64,000 nucleotides of DNA from assembly GCF_003172875.1 (NCBI RefSeq), contig NZ_QGKM01000019.1, positions 1 through 64,000 of the forward strand, given 5' to 3'. The stretch's first letter is position 1, and each line of letters opens with the position of its first letter. Under the pieces are notes generated by a model that ran no database searches, was not told the origin of the DNA, and was given only the letters and a program-made list of their open reading frames with translations. Positions 24,732 to 36,259 of this stretch are shown in pieces. The translations under genes and the position numbers were made by a program. The stretch is from Leucothrix pacifica (GTDB lineage: Bacteria > Pseudomonadota > Gammaproteobacteria > Thiotrichales > Thiotrichaceae).

Positions 24732-27314
24732 ATGAGAATGGACAAACTAACCAGCAAGTTTCAGCTGGCATTACAAGATGCGCAATCGCTCGCATTGCGC
24801 CATGATCATCAGCACATGGAGCCGGTACACGTCATGGTCGCATTGCTCGATCAGGAAGGCGGTTCGGCGCGTGGTTTACTCGGCAAAGCCGGTGTGAACA
24901 TTAATGCACTGCGCTCACAATTGGGCGAGCAAGTCGATAATTTACCGGTTGTCACAGGTGGCGATGCAGGTGACGTGCATGTTTCAAGTGATTTGAATCG
25001 CTTATTAAACATCACCGATAAGCTCGCGCAAAAGCGTGATGATCAATATATTTCTAGCGAGATTTTTATTCTGGCGGCGTCAGAAGATAAAGGAAAACTG
25101 GGGCAAGTCCTCAAAGCCAATGGCGGCACCAAGGAAATCTTGGAAAAAGCGATTGATGATATTCGTGGTGGTCAGAATGTGGACGATCCCAATGCGGAAG
25201 ATCAGCGCGAAGCTTTGGATAAATACACTACCGATTTAACCGAACGCGCCGAGCAGGGAAAGATTGACCCAATTATCGGGCGTGATGCGGAGATTCGTCG
25301 TGCGGTGCAGATTTTGCAGCGTCGTACTAAGAATAATCCGGTCATTATCGGTGAGCCGGGTGTTGGTAAAACAGCGATTGCTGAAGGTTTGGCGCAGCGC
25401 ATTGTGAATGGTGAAGTGCCGGAGGGTGTGAAGGGCAAGCGCCTGTTATCACTGGACTTGGCGTCATTATTAGCCGGTGCAAAGTTCCGTGGTGACTTTG
25501 AAGAGCGCCTAAAAGCAGTGCTGAATGACTTGGCTAAAACCAATGGCAATGTGATTCTGTTTATTGATGAATTGCACACTTTGGTGGGTGCGGGAGCGGC
25601 TGAAGGCGCGATGGATGCCGGTAATATGCTGAAGCCTGCGCTGGCGCGTGGTGAGTTGCATTGTATCGGCGCGACCACTTTGGATGAGTATCGCCAGTTC
25701 ATTGAGAAAGATGCTGCGCTGGAGCGTCGTTTCCAGAAAATTCAGGTGGATGAGCCTTCGGTTGAAGACACCGTCGCGATTTTGCGTGGACTAAAAGAGC
25801 GTTACGAAGTGCATCACGGGGTGGATATTACGGACCCAGCGATTGTCGCGGCGGCAACCTTATCGCACCGTTATATTACGGATCGTCAGCTGCCGGATAA
25901 GGCTATCGACTTGGTGGATGAGGCGGCTTCACGCATTCGTTTGGAGATCGATTCCAAGCCGGAGTCAATGGACAAGCTGGATCGTCGCACCATCAAACTG
26001 AAAATCGAACGTGAGTCTTTGAAGAACGAAGATGATGATGCGTCTAAAAAACGTCTGGCTGATTTAGAAGAGCAGATTGAACAGCTGGAGCGTGAGTATT
26101 CGGATCTGGAAGAAATCTGGAATGCGGAGAAAGCTGCGGTTCAAGGCACTCAGCACATCAAAGAAGAGCTGGATCAGATTCGTATCGAGATGGAAACTGC
26201 ACGTCGTGCCGGTGACCTACAGCGTATGTCTGAGCTGCAATATGGACGTATTCCGGAACTTGAGAAGCAGCTAGAAGATGCCTCACAAGCCGAAGAAAGC
26301 GGCGAGCCAAATCAGCTGCTGCGTAATAAAGTCACGGAAAATGAAATCGCTGATGTCGTGTCTGCATGGACGGGTATTCCGGTGTCCAAAATGATGGAAG
26401 GCGAGCGCGACAAGCTGATGCAGATGGAAGAACTGCTGAAGAAGCGCGTGATTGGTCAGCAGGAAGCGATTCAGTCGGTGTCCAATGCGATCCGTCGTTC
26501 GCGCGCTGGTTTGTCTGACCCGAATCGTCCGATGGGCTCGTTTATGTTCCTCGGCCCAACCGGTGTGGGTAAGACGGAGTTATCCAAAGCGCTGGCGGAT
26601 TTCTTATTCGACGATGACGACGCGATGGTGCGTATCGATATGTCAGAGTTTATGGAAAAGCACGCGGTGTCACGCCTTGTCGGTGCGCCTCCGGGATACG
26701 TGGGTTATGAAGAAGGTGGTTATTTGACCGAAGCGGTTCGCCGTAAGCCTTACTCAGTGATTTTGCTGGATGAGGTGGAAAAAGCGCATCCTGATGTGTT
26801 CAATATCCTGCTTCAGGTATTGGATGATGGACGTTTGACTGACGGTCAGGGACGCACGGTTGATTTCACAAACTCGGTGATTATCATGACCTCGAACCTT
26901 GGTTCGGATGTGATTCAAACGCTGAATGGCGAAGAGAATTACGACGCTATGAAAACGGCGGTAATGGAAATTTTGGGACAGCATTTCCGTCCTGAATTCA
27001 TCAACCGTGTTGACGATGCTGTTGTATTCCATCCGCTGAATAAAGCTGAGATTCGTTTGATTGCTGAGATTCAGTTGAGTACCTTGGTTAAGCGCTTGGG
27101 CGAACGCGATATGACGATTAGCTTCTCTGATGAAGCGATGGATCTGATTGCGGAAGCAGGCTTTGATCCGGTGTACGGTGCGCGGCCATTGAAGCGTGCG
27201 ATTCAGCAGGAAATTGAGAATCCGCTGGCCAATAAGATTTTGTCAGGTGCCTTTATGAGTGGTGATGAAATCAAAGTTCACGTGCTGGAAGATCAGTTGA
27301 TTTTTGATAAGTAA
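24732..27314 (+). CDS. clpB: ATP-dependent disaggregase ClpB
   Basis: An 860-residue Hsp100 chaperone of full length. The start [20 protein letters not shown] aligns with E. coli ClpB. Domains in order: N domain (1-145), first AAA+ module (Walker [10 protein letters not shown] near 208, Walker [15 protein letters not shown] near 278), coiled-coil middle domain (about 410-525) and second AAA+ module (Walker [10 protein letters not shown] near 612, Walker [15 protein letters not shown] near 676). No ClpP-binding loop is expected. With DnaK it resolubilises heat-aggregated proteins. A sigma32-like promoter precedes it and a terminator follows. Confidence 0.97.
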   Translation: MRMDKLTSKFQLALQDAQSLALRHDHQHMEPVHVMVALLDQEGGSARGLLGKAGVNINALRSQLGEQVDNLPVVTGGDAGDVHVSSDLNRLLNITDKLAQKRDDQYISSEIFILAASEDKGKLGQVLKANGGTKEILEKAIDDIRGGQNVDDPNAEDQREALDKYTTDLTERAEQGKIDPIIGRDAEIRRAVQILQRRTKNNPVIIGEPGVGKTAIAEGLAQRIVNGEVPEGVKGKRLLSLDLASLLAGAKFRGDFEERLKAVLNDLAKTNGNVILFIDELHTLVGAGAAEGAMDAGNMLKPALARGELHCIGATTLDEYRQFIEKDAALERRFQKIQVDEPSVEDTVAILRGLKERYEVHHGVDITDPAIVAAATLSHRYITDRQLPDKAIDLVDEAASRIRLEIDSKPESMDKLDRRTIKLKIERESLKNEDDDASKKRLADLEEQIEQLEREYSDLEEIWNAEKAAVQGTQHIKEELDQIRIEMETARRAGDLQRMSELQYGRIPELEKQLEDASQAEESGEPNQLLRNKVTENEIADVVSAWTGIPVSKMMEGERDKLMQMEELLKKRVIGQQEAIQSVSNAIRRSRAGLSDPNRPMGSFMFLGPTGVGKTELSKALADFLFDDDDAMVRIDMSEFMEKHAVSRLVGAPPGYVGYEEGGYLTEAVRRKPYSVILLDEVEKAHPDVFNILLQVLDDGRLTDGQGRTVDFTNSVIIMTSNLGSDVIQTLNGEENYDAMKTAVMEILGQHFRPEFINRVDDAVVFHPLNKAEIRLIAEIQLSTLVKRLGERDMTISFSDEAMDLIAEAGFDPVYGARPLKRAIQQEIENPLANKILSGAFMSGDEIKVHVLEDQLIFDK

Positions 27315-27400
27315 ATTAGCTGGCAAAAGTTATTCTGTGAGAGGCTAGGTTCGACTCGGTGTATCGATAGTTTGAACTTAGCCAATGTCAGATAAACCGA

Positions 27401-27437
27401 AAAAGCTCCTCAGTCTTTAATCAGATTAGGAGCTTTT
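27401..27437. terminator. Terminator between clpB and the convergent ATPase gene
   Basis: AAAAGCTCCT (27401-27410) pairs with AGGAGCTTTTTT (27428-27439) around a 17-nt loop. With A-rich and T-rich flanks it can act in both directions; it lies between convergent genes. Confidence 0.75.
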
Positions 27438-27447
27438 TTGTTTCAGG

Positions 27448-28689
27448 TCATTTTTCTATAGCCCACCACATAGACAAAGGTACGGCAAACAGCTTTTCCC
27501 CGAACGGAATAATTTCGCGCCCACTGTAAAGCACGATGCCTCTTTTAAAGGCCTTAGCTTCCGTCTCCTGCAAATGCTTCAAGCCCTTAAAGTCTTTCCC
27601 ATCAACCGTGCTACTCGCTTTAACCTCAATCCCCGTAAGCTCACCTGCTCGGTTTTCAAGTATAAAATCAACTTCGATATTATTTTGGGTACGGTAGTGC
27701 CACAAAGTCAGGCTCTTTTCTGAAAAGGCTAAGTGCTTCAATAGCTCACTGAGTACAAAAGTTTCAACTAGTCCACCATGTAAGCCTGTGCCTGGTGATA
27801 AACGATCTTCTGACCAGCCTGCTAAATTAGCCATCAGACCAGAGTCGGGGATAAATACCTTGGGCGCTTTAACGAGTCGCTTCGTTGCATTACGTGACCA
27901 AGCTGGTAGCCGATAAACCAAAAACAATGTCTCTAGTAATGTGAAATAGCGCTTCAATGTCGTTTGAGTTATGTCGCTGGTTCTTGATAACTCAGCATGA
28001 TTGAGCAAATTACCACTGCGGTGTGCGATTAAGCTGAGTAAGTTTGGTAGTTCTGTCAGTTGCTCTATCTGTGCTAACTCCCGGACGTCTCGGTATAAAA
28101 TTGCCTGTAAGTAGTTATCAAACCAACCTGTTCGACGGCGTGGCGTTTTACGTTCGATGGCCTCTGGGTAGCCGCCAGAAATTAGCTTTTCAACCAACTC
28201 AGCTCTGTCACAAGGGAGCACGTTTAGAGCGTTTATGTCTCCATCAAACAACCAGTCAGCCAGGTTTGTTTGTGGTGAGTCATTTATTTCAGCGCAGGAT
28301 AAGGGCAACAGCGATAATACTTCCATACGACCTGCTAAGGACTCTGAGATGTTGGGTAATAACATAACATTGGCTGAGCCAGTCAGAAGGAAACGCCCAG
28401 CTTGTCTATCGCGATCTACAGAAGCTTTGATGGCAAGAAATAAATCAGGCGCACGCTGTACTTCGTCCAATATGACGGGGCCAGTTAAACCTGCGATAAA
28501 GCCATCAGGGTCACTGGTTGCTGCGGACAGAGTAACTTGGTCATCCAGTGTTAAATATCGGCGCGGAATGGCTTCATCAAGTGTTTGAGCTAAGGTGCTT
28601 TTACCTGCTTGTCTTGGTCCATTAAGCAATACGACAGGGGTATCGCTGAGCGCTTCTTTGATGAATGATGTGATATGTCGAATATGCAT
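27448..28689 (-). CDS. AAA_14/DUF4143 ATP-binding protein
   Basis: A 413-residue protein. Walker A LLNGPRQAGKSTLAQ is near residue 22, Walker B GPVILDEVQRAPDLF near 70, sensor FLLTGSANVMLLP near 100. The C-terminal DUF4143 region has a restriction-nuclease-like core (ENRAGELTGIEVKASSTVDGKDFKGL) with E and K of a PD-(D/E)xK pattern. Proteins of this type are abundant solitary accessory genes of unclear function. It is the last gene on the minus strand after the accessory block. Confidence 0.85.
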   Translation of the reverse strand: MHIRHITSFIKEALSDTPVVLLNGPRQAGKSTLAQTLDEAIPRRYLTLDDQVTLSAATSDPDGFIAGLTGPVILDEVQRAPDLFLAIKASVDRDRQAGRFLLTGSANVMLLPNISESLAGRMEVLSLLPLSCAEINDSPQTNLADWLFDGDINALNVLPCDRAELVEKLISGGYPEAIERKTPRRRTGWFDNYLQAILYRDVRELAQIEQLTELPNLLSLIAHRSGNLLNHAELSRTSDITQTTLKRYFTLLETLFLVYRLPAWSRNATKRLVKAPKVFIPDSGLMANLAGWSEDRLSPGTGLHGGLVETFVLSELLKHLAFSEKSLTLWHYRTQNNIEVDFILENRAGELTGIEVKASSTVDGKDFKGLKHLQETEAKAFKRGIVLYSGREIIPFGEKLFAVPLSMWWAIEK

Positions 28690-28790
28690 ATCGCCAGTTT
28701 AAATTATTAAATTCATCCATTCAAGAGTGTAAAATCGTCCACTAAGTGGATGATTTTACTAATATTTGGAGGCTCTAAGAAAATAACAGG

Positions 28791-28940
28791 CAAAAAAATG
28801 CGCCCTATGTCGGGGTAAACAAAGGGCGCTCGGGGTTGATGTTGTCGATGATCTTATTTTTATTATTAGTAGATCGATCCTCTCGGGGGCTTGCTGGTAA
28901 ATTTTATTGTTATGTTGTTATTTTTATTCTGTTGTTGTTG
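28791..28940 (-). ncRNA. Sigma54-dependent regulatory RNA, copy 1 (candidate)
   Basis: A predicted transcript of about 150 nt, running from about 28940 down to the T-run at 28792-28798. It contains no ATG or GTG, and a TTG only inside the terminator stem-loop. The 5' third is an A-rich single-stranded tract of AAC/AAU/AAA triplets, the kind bound by the Hfq distal face. A central stem (UCGAUCU with AGA..UCGA) displays a second AAU-rich tract in its loop. The terminator is GCGCCCU/AGGGCGC followed by AUUUUUUUG. CCCCGA occurs three times. A 65-nt block (28842-28906) matches copy 2 with only two substitutions. Confidence 0.75.
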
Positions 28941-28951
28941 AAAAGTAATAG

Positions 28952-28966
28952 GCAGATGACGTGCCA
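28952..28966 (-). promoter_or_regulatory. Sigma54 -24/-12 promoter of small RNA copy 1
   Basis: The minus strand reads TGGCACGTCATCTGC. GG and GC are separated exactly as in the sigma54 consensus TGGCACG-N4-TTGC, with one mismatch in the -12 element. Transcription would start near 28940, just before the A-rich tract. Confidence 0.8.
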
Positions 28967-29052
28967 ACTTTTCGGTTTAACCCTAAGTTATTGAATATGT
29001 TGTGAATTATGGTTTTTTTGGAGGTGCTGATGGGGAGGGTATATTGACAATA

Positions 29053-29097
29053 TGTCAGCAAGTGACGTAACGATTTGCTGCTATGTCATATATCAAC
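29053..29097 (-). promoter_or_regulatory. Candidate upstream activator region, copy 1
   Basis: A 45-bp segment whose ends (TGTCAGC and TGTCAnnTATCAAC) are conserved in the equivalent 45-bp segment of copy 2, at practically the same distance from the -24/-12 element (87 and 118 bp here). A palindrome TGACA-ATA-TGTCA spans 29045-29057. A bacterial enhancer-binding protein site is the expected companion of a sigma54 promoter. Confidence 0.5.
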
Positions 29098-29208
29098 CAA
29101 CTCTTGTCGGTTAATAATCAAGGCAAACTAACAACCACTAGCTAATGCAGGTGGTTGTTGAGTTATTTGAGCGATGAGGTAAGAACACCTCATGAAGCTA
29201 GTGATGCA

Positions 29209-30291
29209 TTAAGACTGAAATTCTACGGTTACATCGATGTAACTATAGTTTTGTCGGCCATAGGTATCTTCAATCACGTACCACACTCTATCCACTTGGC
29301 CTACTGGGCCACCGCTATACAAAATAGTGGGCCTATTCGGGTGGTTAGGAAGAATTTTTAGTCTGGCGCCTTTTTCAGAATAAGCGCTAGGAAGTTTGAT
29401 TATCAAGTCTTTGCCTATGTCATTCTTTAATACATCGAGCGTGTTTTCGAAATTGAATGGACTGATGGTAGCCACGGTTTCATCGGGTGACGCAGCAGGC
29501 CAAGGTCCCTTAGAAGAGCTACTAGCAACATTCAGCGTCACTTTAGTCCAACTTACAGTGTCATTGACGACTTCATCATTCCCATCTCGGGAGTCTTGTA
29601 CTGCATAGGTAAAGCTATCGGTTCCCACGAATCCGGCAGGAGGTGTGTATTTCAGTTGGTATTTAAAGGTATTTTCCACAAGAAACTGGCCATTTTGTAA
29701 GCCACCAATTTGCAAATAGTCCTCAGGGTAAACCTCTACCTTCTCTATTTTTCCGCCGTTTGCAGAAGAAAAATTATAGTCAACAATCTTGCCACGAAAT
29801 GTCTCCGAGATACGGGGAGTCATGTTGGTAAACAAGTCATGTGCCAGTGGGTTTATTCTGGTTGGTGTATCTTTCGGGATATCAATAAAATCTTGTAGGG
29901 AAGTCGGTAGAGGTAAGCTCGCAGGCTTTACTTCGACAGCAACCCTTGCTGCATTCTTCCGGCCTTGATCGTCCTCGATCACATACCAAAAGCCATCACT
30001 GCCAACAAAGTCAGCTGCAGGGTTATATGAAATATTGCCATATGCATAACTGCGGTTGTTAACAGCTGTTTCCCTCAGAGAAACTCGGGCTCCATTTTCT
30101 GACCATTCGTTAACAGAAACTATTTTTAAGTTGCTTCCAATATCGTTCTTAAGCAAATCAAGACGAGTTATACCGTAGCTTTGGTGCGTAACAAACTCAT
30201 CCACCACAGCGATAGGCCAATCTGCCATTGCGGGTGTAACCAAGATAATAGATGCCAAAGAAAGGAGAGTTTTCGGTACTGGTTTTACCAT
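29209..30291 (-). CDS. Secreted protein with cadherin/Ig-like repeats
   Basis: A 360-residue exported protein. The signal peptide MVKPVPKTLLSLASIILVTPAMA is probably cut before DWP. Three beta-sandwich repeats follow, recognisable by LDLLKNDIGSNL / NPLAHDLF / LDVLKNDIGKDL near their starts and by YTPPAGFVGTDSFTYAV-type ends (YNPAADFVGSDGFWYVI in the first). These are the Ig-like/cadherin-like domains found in large adhesins, here as a short free-standing protein without an anchor. Two small hairpins after the stop (29130-29159 and 29173-29193) may end transcription. It sits between the two DUF2161/small-RNA units. Confidence 0.75.
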   Translation of the reverse strand: MVKPVPKTLLSLASIILVTPAMADWPIAVVDEFVTHQSYGITRLDLLKNDIGSNLKIVSVNEWSENGARVSLRETAVNNRSYAYGNISYNPAADFVGSDGFWYVIEDDQGRKNAARVAVEVKPASLPLPTSLQDFIDIPKDTPTRINPLAHDLFTNMTPRISETFRGKIVDYNFSSANGGKIEKVEVYPEDYLQIGGLQNGQFLVENTFKYQLKYTPPAGFVGTDSFTYAVQDSRDGNDEVVNDTVSWTKVTLNVASSSSKGPWPAASPDETVATISPFNFENTLDVLKNDIGKDLIIKLPSAYSEKGARLKILPNHPNRPTILYSGGPVGQVDRVWYVIEDTYGRQNYSYIDVTVEFQS

Positions 30292-30485
30292 GATAATACA
30301 TCCTTGTAGTTGAATTTAGGCCAGCCCCGTTTCTTATGATATTGATGTAGTAGGGGGCGAGAGCCAACTCCATCCTAGTCTCTTGTCGGCAAACAGAAAC
30401 CTCGAGCAAGACCGTTGGTCTATAAATCCATGACCAGAGGTAGTGAATGATTATCCGGAATTCAATCTACAACGTTCTGATTCTA

Positions 30486-31178
30486 TTATTGATCTGGGCT
30501 AACGTCTGTCGTGGTGTGTCGCTGCACTAACCAATTGGGAATTTCTTCTTTGCCTCTGGGTGAGAGTTCGTAAACGCCTCGTGATACTTTTTCAAACCAG
30601 CCGTATACATTACGGTATAAAATATCCCGGGCTTTTGGCTCAGTCAGTGCTGCTGCAATCACCATGGGTTTGCTGGCTCCGTGCTGCATAAGATAATCTC
30701 CAATATTCAATACCTTTTGCCGATACGCTGTCATTAAGCCTTTGCGCATGGCTTGCCCACCTGTATTAGGGTCACCGACGCGCGCAGAAAATTCACCTAG
30801 TAAACGCTGCTGTTTGCGCTTCACCACACGAGGTTTGTATTCCTGCGGGTCTAACAGCGTGTCGACGCTACCTACTTTTGGATCGATAACGATCAGTCCC
30901 AATCCCAGCATTTTCAGGAGTTTCATAACGTGCTTGCGGCGAGTGCGGAGAATCGTGGTGTCCAGAGGAATACCGATATAAACCGTTGGGGTAAGTGACA
31001 GTCGCTCGACCACCTGTAGCAATATGCTGAGATTAAATGAAAGCTTCAGTTCAACGACTACAGGCAATTCATCGCTGCGCACGGCAACCACGTCACAGTG
31101 TTGGACTTCGCCTTTAACCGTATAACCCTGGCCTTCCAGATACTGCTTTAATGGCAGGTATAGGTCAGATTCCTTCAT
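30486..31178 (-). CDS. DUF2161 PD-(D/E)xK-type protein, copy 1
   Basis: A 230-residue protein from ATG 31176-31178, the start that matches the paralogue (MKESDLYLPLK). Asp in HCDVVAVRSDE and E-x-K in VVVELKLSF form the nuclease-like core. RLLGEFSARVGDPNTGG and the C-terminal winged-helix-like RDILYRNVYGWFEKVSRGVY are typical of DUF2161 proteins, a putative phosphodiesterase family of unknown role. It is very similar to the copy at 31746-32438; sRNA copy 2 lies 54 bp upstream of its TTG-extended frame. Confidence 0.8.
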   Translation of the reverse strand: MKESDLYLPLKQYLEGQGYTVKGEVQHCDVVAVRSDELPVVVELKLSFNLSILLQVVERLSLTPTVYIGIPLDTTILRTRRKHVMKLLKMLGLGLIVIDPKVGSVDTLLDPQEYKPRVVKRKQQRLLGEFSARVGDPNTGGQAMRKGLMTAYRQKVLNIGDYLMQHGASKPMVIAAALTEPKARDILYRNVYGWFEKVSRGVYELSPRGKEEIPNWLVQRHTTTDVSPDQ

Positions 31179-31264
31179 TCCATTTATTCCACACGTCAAT
31201 TATTCAGTCAGAAGGTCTTCTGCCGATAGTATGAGGGGATGATAGGGATTTATGTTTGACCAGG

Positions 31265-31411
31265 CAAAAAAATGCGCCCTTAGTCGGGGGAAACTAAGAG
31301 CGCTCGGGGTTGAGATTGTCGATGATCTTATTTTTATTATTGGTAGATCGATCTTCTCGGGGGCTTGCTGGTAAATTTTATTATTATGTTGTTATTTTTG
31401 TTTTGTTGTTG
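31265..31411 (-). ncRNA. Sigma54-dependent regulatory RNA, copy 2 (candidate)
   Basis: A paralogue of copy 1, about 147 nt, from about 31411 down to the T-run at 31266-31272, with no ATG, GTG or TTG before its terminator. It has the same order of parts: A-rich AAC/AAA/AAU tract, conserved 65-nt block (31316-31380), three C4GA motifs and a terminator. The terminator stem GCGCUCUUAG/CUAAGGGCGC differs from copy 1 but stays paired: C-G becomes U-G, and the stem is three pairs longer. This argues that the RNA structure is selected. Confidence 0.75.
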
Positions 31412-31422
31412 ATTAGTAGGTT

Positions 31423-31437
31423 GCAGATGCCGTGCCA
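31423..31437 (-). promoter_or_regulatory. Sigma54 -24/-12 promoter of small RNA copy 2
   Basis: The minus strand reads TGGCACGGCATCTGC followed by A. It has the same spacing as copy 1 and differs from it at one position. Predicted start near 31411. Confidence 0.8.
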
Positions 31438-31524
31438 ACTTTTCTTAAAATAATGTAAGTTATTAATTAATATGATTATTCATGTTTTTTAGTGATGGTG
31501 TTGTGTTAGCACATAATGGCTAAG

Positions 31525-31569
31525 TGTCAGCTAACGACGCGTTTATCTGTCACAGTGTCACTTATCAAC
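31525..31569 (-). promoter_or_regulatory. Candidate upstream activator region, copy 2
   Basis: The 45-bp equivalent of 29053-29097, at 88 and 119 bp from the promoter. TGTCAGC and TGTCACTTATCAAC are conserved with copy 1 while much between has diverged. GTTAGC and GCTAAC (31505-31534) form a further dyad, and AGTGACGTAA at 31580-31589 also occurs at 29061-29070. Confidence 0.5.
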
Positions 31570-31745
31570 GTGTCAAAACAGTGACGTAAATAAGAAAAGT
31601 GGTAACAAGAGGGAATAAAGTAGAGAGCACGAAGCAAGGCGGGAGCGGTGTGGGCGGAAGTTGACCAGAATTTACTAGCAGCGATTGTTGTCGGTGCAGG
31701 AAGAGAATGATGGAGAATGATGGTTTGGGGTTTAATGCGATCTTA

Positions 31746-32438
31746 TCAGGTGGTGCCATCAAGCTTAGCAGGTTTGTGTCGCTGTTCCAGCCAGACAGGG
31801 ATCTCCTCTTTGCCTCTGGGAGAGACGTCGTAAACACCCCGGGACACACTTTCAAACCAGCCATAAACGTTGCGGTACAAAATATCACGTGATTTTGGCT
31901 CTGCAATCGCTGCAGCGATTACTTTGGGTTGGCTGGCACCATGTTGTAATAAGTAGTCACCGATATTTAATGCTTTCTGCCGGTAGGCGGTCATGAGACC
32001 CTTTTTCATGGCTTGGCCACCGGTGTTCGGGTCACCGACGCGTGCGCTGAACTCACCCAGTAATCGCTGTTGCTTGCGCTTCACTACACGGGGTTTGTAT
32101 TCCTGCGGATCTAATAATGTATTTACACTGCCCGCTTTTGGGTCGATTACTATCAAACCGAGCCCCAACATTTTGACCAGCTTCAAGACGTGTTTGCGGC
32201 GAGTACGCAAAATAGTAGTGTCCAGCGGAATGCCGATATAAACAGTAGGAGTCAGGGATAAGCGCTCGACGACTTGTAGCAATATGCTGAGATTAAAAGA
32301 CAGTTTAAGTTCGACAACAACAGGGGATTCATCGGCGCGAACAGCGACTACATCGCAGTGGTGGACTTCACCTTTTACCTCATAGCCTTGGCCTTCGAGG
32401 TAGTGTTTTAGAGGGAGGTATAGGTCGGATTCTTTCAT
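31746..32438 (-). CDS. DUF2161 PD-(D/E)xK-type protein, copy 2
   Basis: A 230-residue paralogue of the 30486-31178 product, with nearly the same core (HCDVVAVRADESPVVVELKLSF) and the same DPNTGGQAM and YRNVYGWFE segments. Two ATGs lie three codons apart; I use the one matching copy 1. Differences are scattered and mostly conservative, so both copies appear functional. The unit of DUF2161 gene followed by small RNA gene is present twice on this strand, separated by the Ig-like protein gene. Confidence 0.8.
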   Translation of the reverse strand: MKESDLYLPLKHYLEGQGYEVKGEVHHCDVVAVRADESPVVVELKLSFNLSILLQVVERLSLTPTVYIGIPLDTTILRTRRKHVLKLVKMLGLGLIVIDPKAGSVNTLLDPQEYKPRVVKRKQQRLLGEFSARVGDPNTGGQAMKKGLMTAYRQKALNIGDYLLQHGASQPKVIAAAIAEPKSRDILYRNVYGWFESVSRGVYDVSPRGKEEIPVWLEQRHKPAKLDGTT

Positions 32439-32447
32439 TTTAATCAT

Positions 32448-32800
32448 TATAGATTTAATTTAAGTATTTAAGTTGTAGTGGCTTAAAAATTTCTCTTATG
32501 GCGAAATTGATGAAATAAAATGCCTCATCAATAGTAGTAGGGAGAATGTAAGGACTATGATGCGCGTGCCATTTTATCTAAGCCTGATAAGACAGGCGCT
32601 CCGGTTAATCCGGCGCGGAACTCATCGTGGAGCGGGAATGCAAAGGCGTCCCAACAAGGACTCCGAATACATTAGCGCAGACCCACTCCCGTCATCGAAA
32701 AATGTTCTTGCAACAACGGGACGAACCATACGTTTTGTATATATAATAGTGGTTTAATATCACTAGCCAGCTTAAAAATTCTCTGCTATTTTAAATAATA
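32448..32800. other. Intergenic stretch before the thi leader
   Basis: I find no gene I can support here. A 66-codon open frame (32557-32757) is Arg-rich, lacks a recognisable motif and is more GC-rich at its start than its surroundings; it could be a remnant. A TATAAT at 32742-32747 is a plausible -10 element for the thiC transcript, but no good -35 lies at the right distance. Confidence 0.3.
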
Positions 32801-32887
32801 CTTGTCGGGGTGCCCTCACGTTTTCGTGAAGGGCTGAGATTCATACCCGTTGCACCTGATACGGTTCGTACCGTCGTAGGAAACAAG
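32801..32887 (+). promoter_or_regulatory. TPP (THI-box) riboswitch
   Basis: The P1 arms CTTGT (32801-32805) and ACAAG (32883-32887) close a THI box containing CGGGGTGCC, GGGCTGAGA, ACCCGTTGCACCTGAT and GTCGTAGGAAAC, all hallmark conserved stretches of the TPP aptamer. It lies about 110 nt upstream of thiC and will shut the operon down when thiamine pyrophosphate is plentiful. Confidence 0.95.
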
Positions 32888-32951
32888 GCAGACGACTGCC
32901 ATGCCACCATCACACTGGAATAAATTTCTGGTGCGTCGCGCATGTTTTTCG

Positions 32952-36006
<3,055 letters not shown>

Positions 36007-36013
<7 letters not shown>

Positions 36014-36213
36014 AAGTCAGTGTTAATGGTGAGCGCGCAACCATCGCTCCCGCGCAAGTGCTTGAGCAAGCCATGCAGGAATGGGGATTTGATCCCAACG
36101 ATATGCTGGTGATTGCGGTGAATCAAACCTTTGTACCGCGTGATCGCTGGGCGGATACCGAAGTCAAAGCCGCAGATAAAATTGATATCTTGCAGCCCAT
36201 TGTCGGTGGTTGA
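36007..36213 (+). CDS. thiS: Sulfur carrier protein ThiS
   Basis: A 68-residue ubiquitin-like sulfur carrier with the obligatory C-terminal Gly-Gly (LQPIVGG), which is thiocarboxylated before donating sulfur to the thiazole. [17 protein letters not shown] is the typical central segment. The ATG overlaps the 3' end of thiO. Confidence 0.95.
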
Positions 36214-36259
36214 TATGGCTGTCGATAAGGAAATGGAAGCGACAGGAGCAGAGGACGCT

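Noticed and set aside
29130-29193. Two hairpins after the Ig-like gene as a separate RNA gene
   Set aside because: They lie just past the stop codon and have only weak T-runs; an ordinary 3' end is the simpler reading.
28791-31411. Identification of the two small RNAs as Qrr, GlmY/Z or true CrcZ orthologues
   Set aside because: They are sigma54-type like these RNAs, but I see no Qrr core or GlmZ-like sequence, and CrcZ is more than twice as long. Only the architecture is shared.
32557-32757. 66-codon Arg-rich open frame before the thi leader as a gene
   Set aside because: No ribosome site that convinces, no motif and it ends near the probable thiC promoter.
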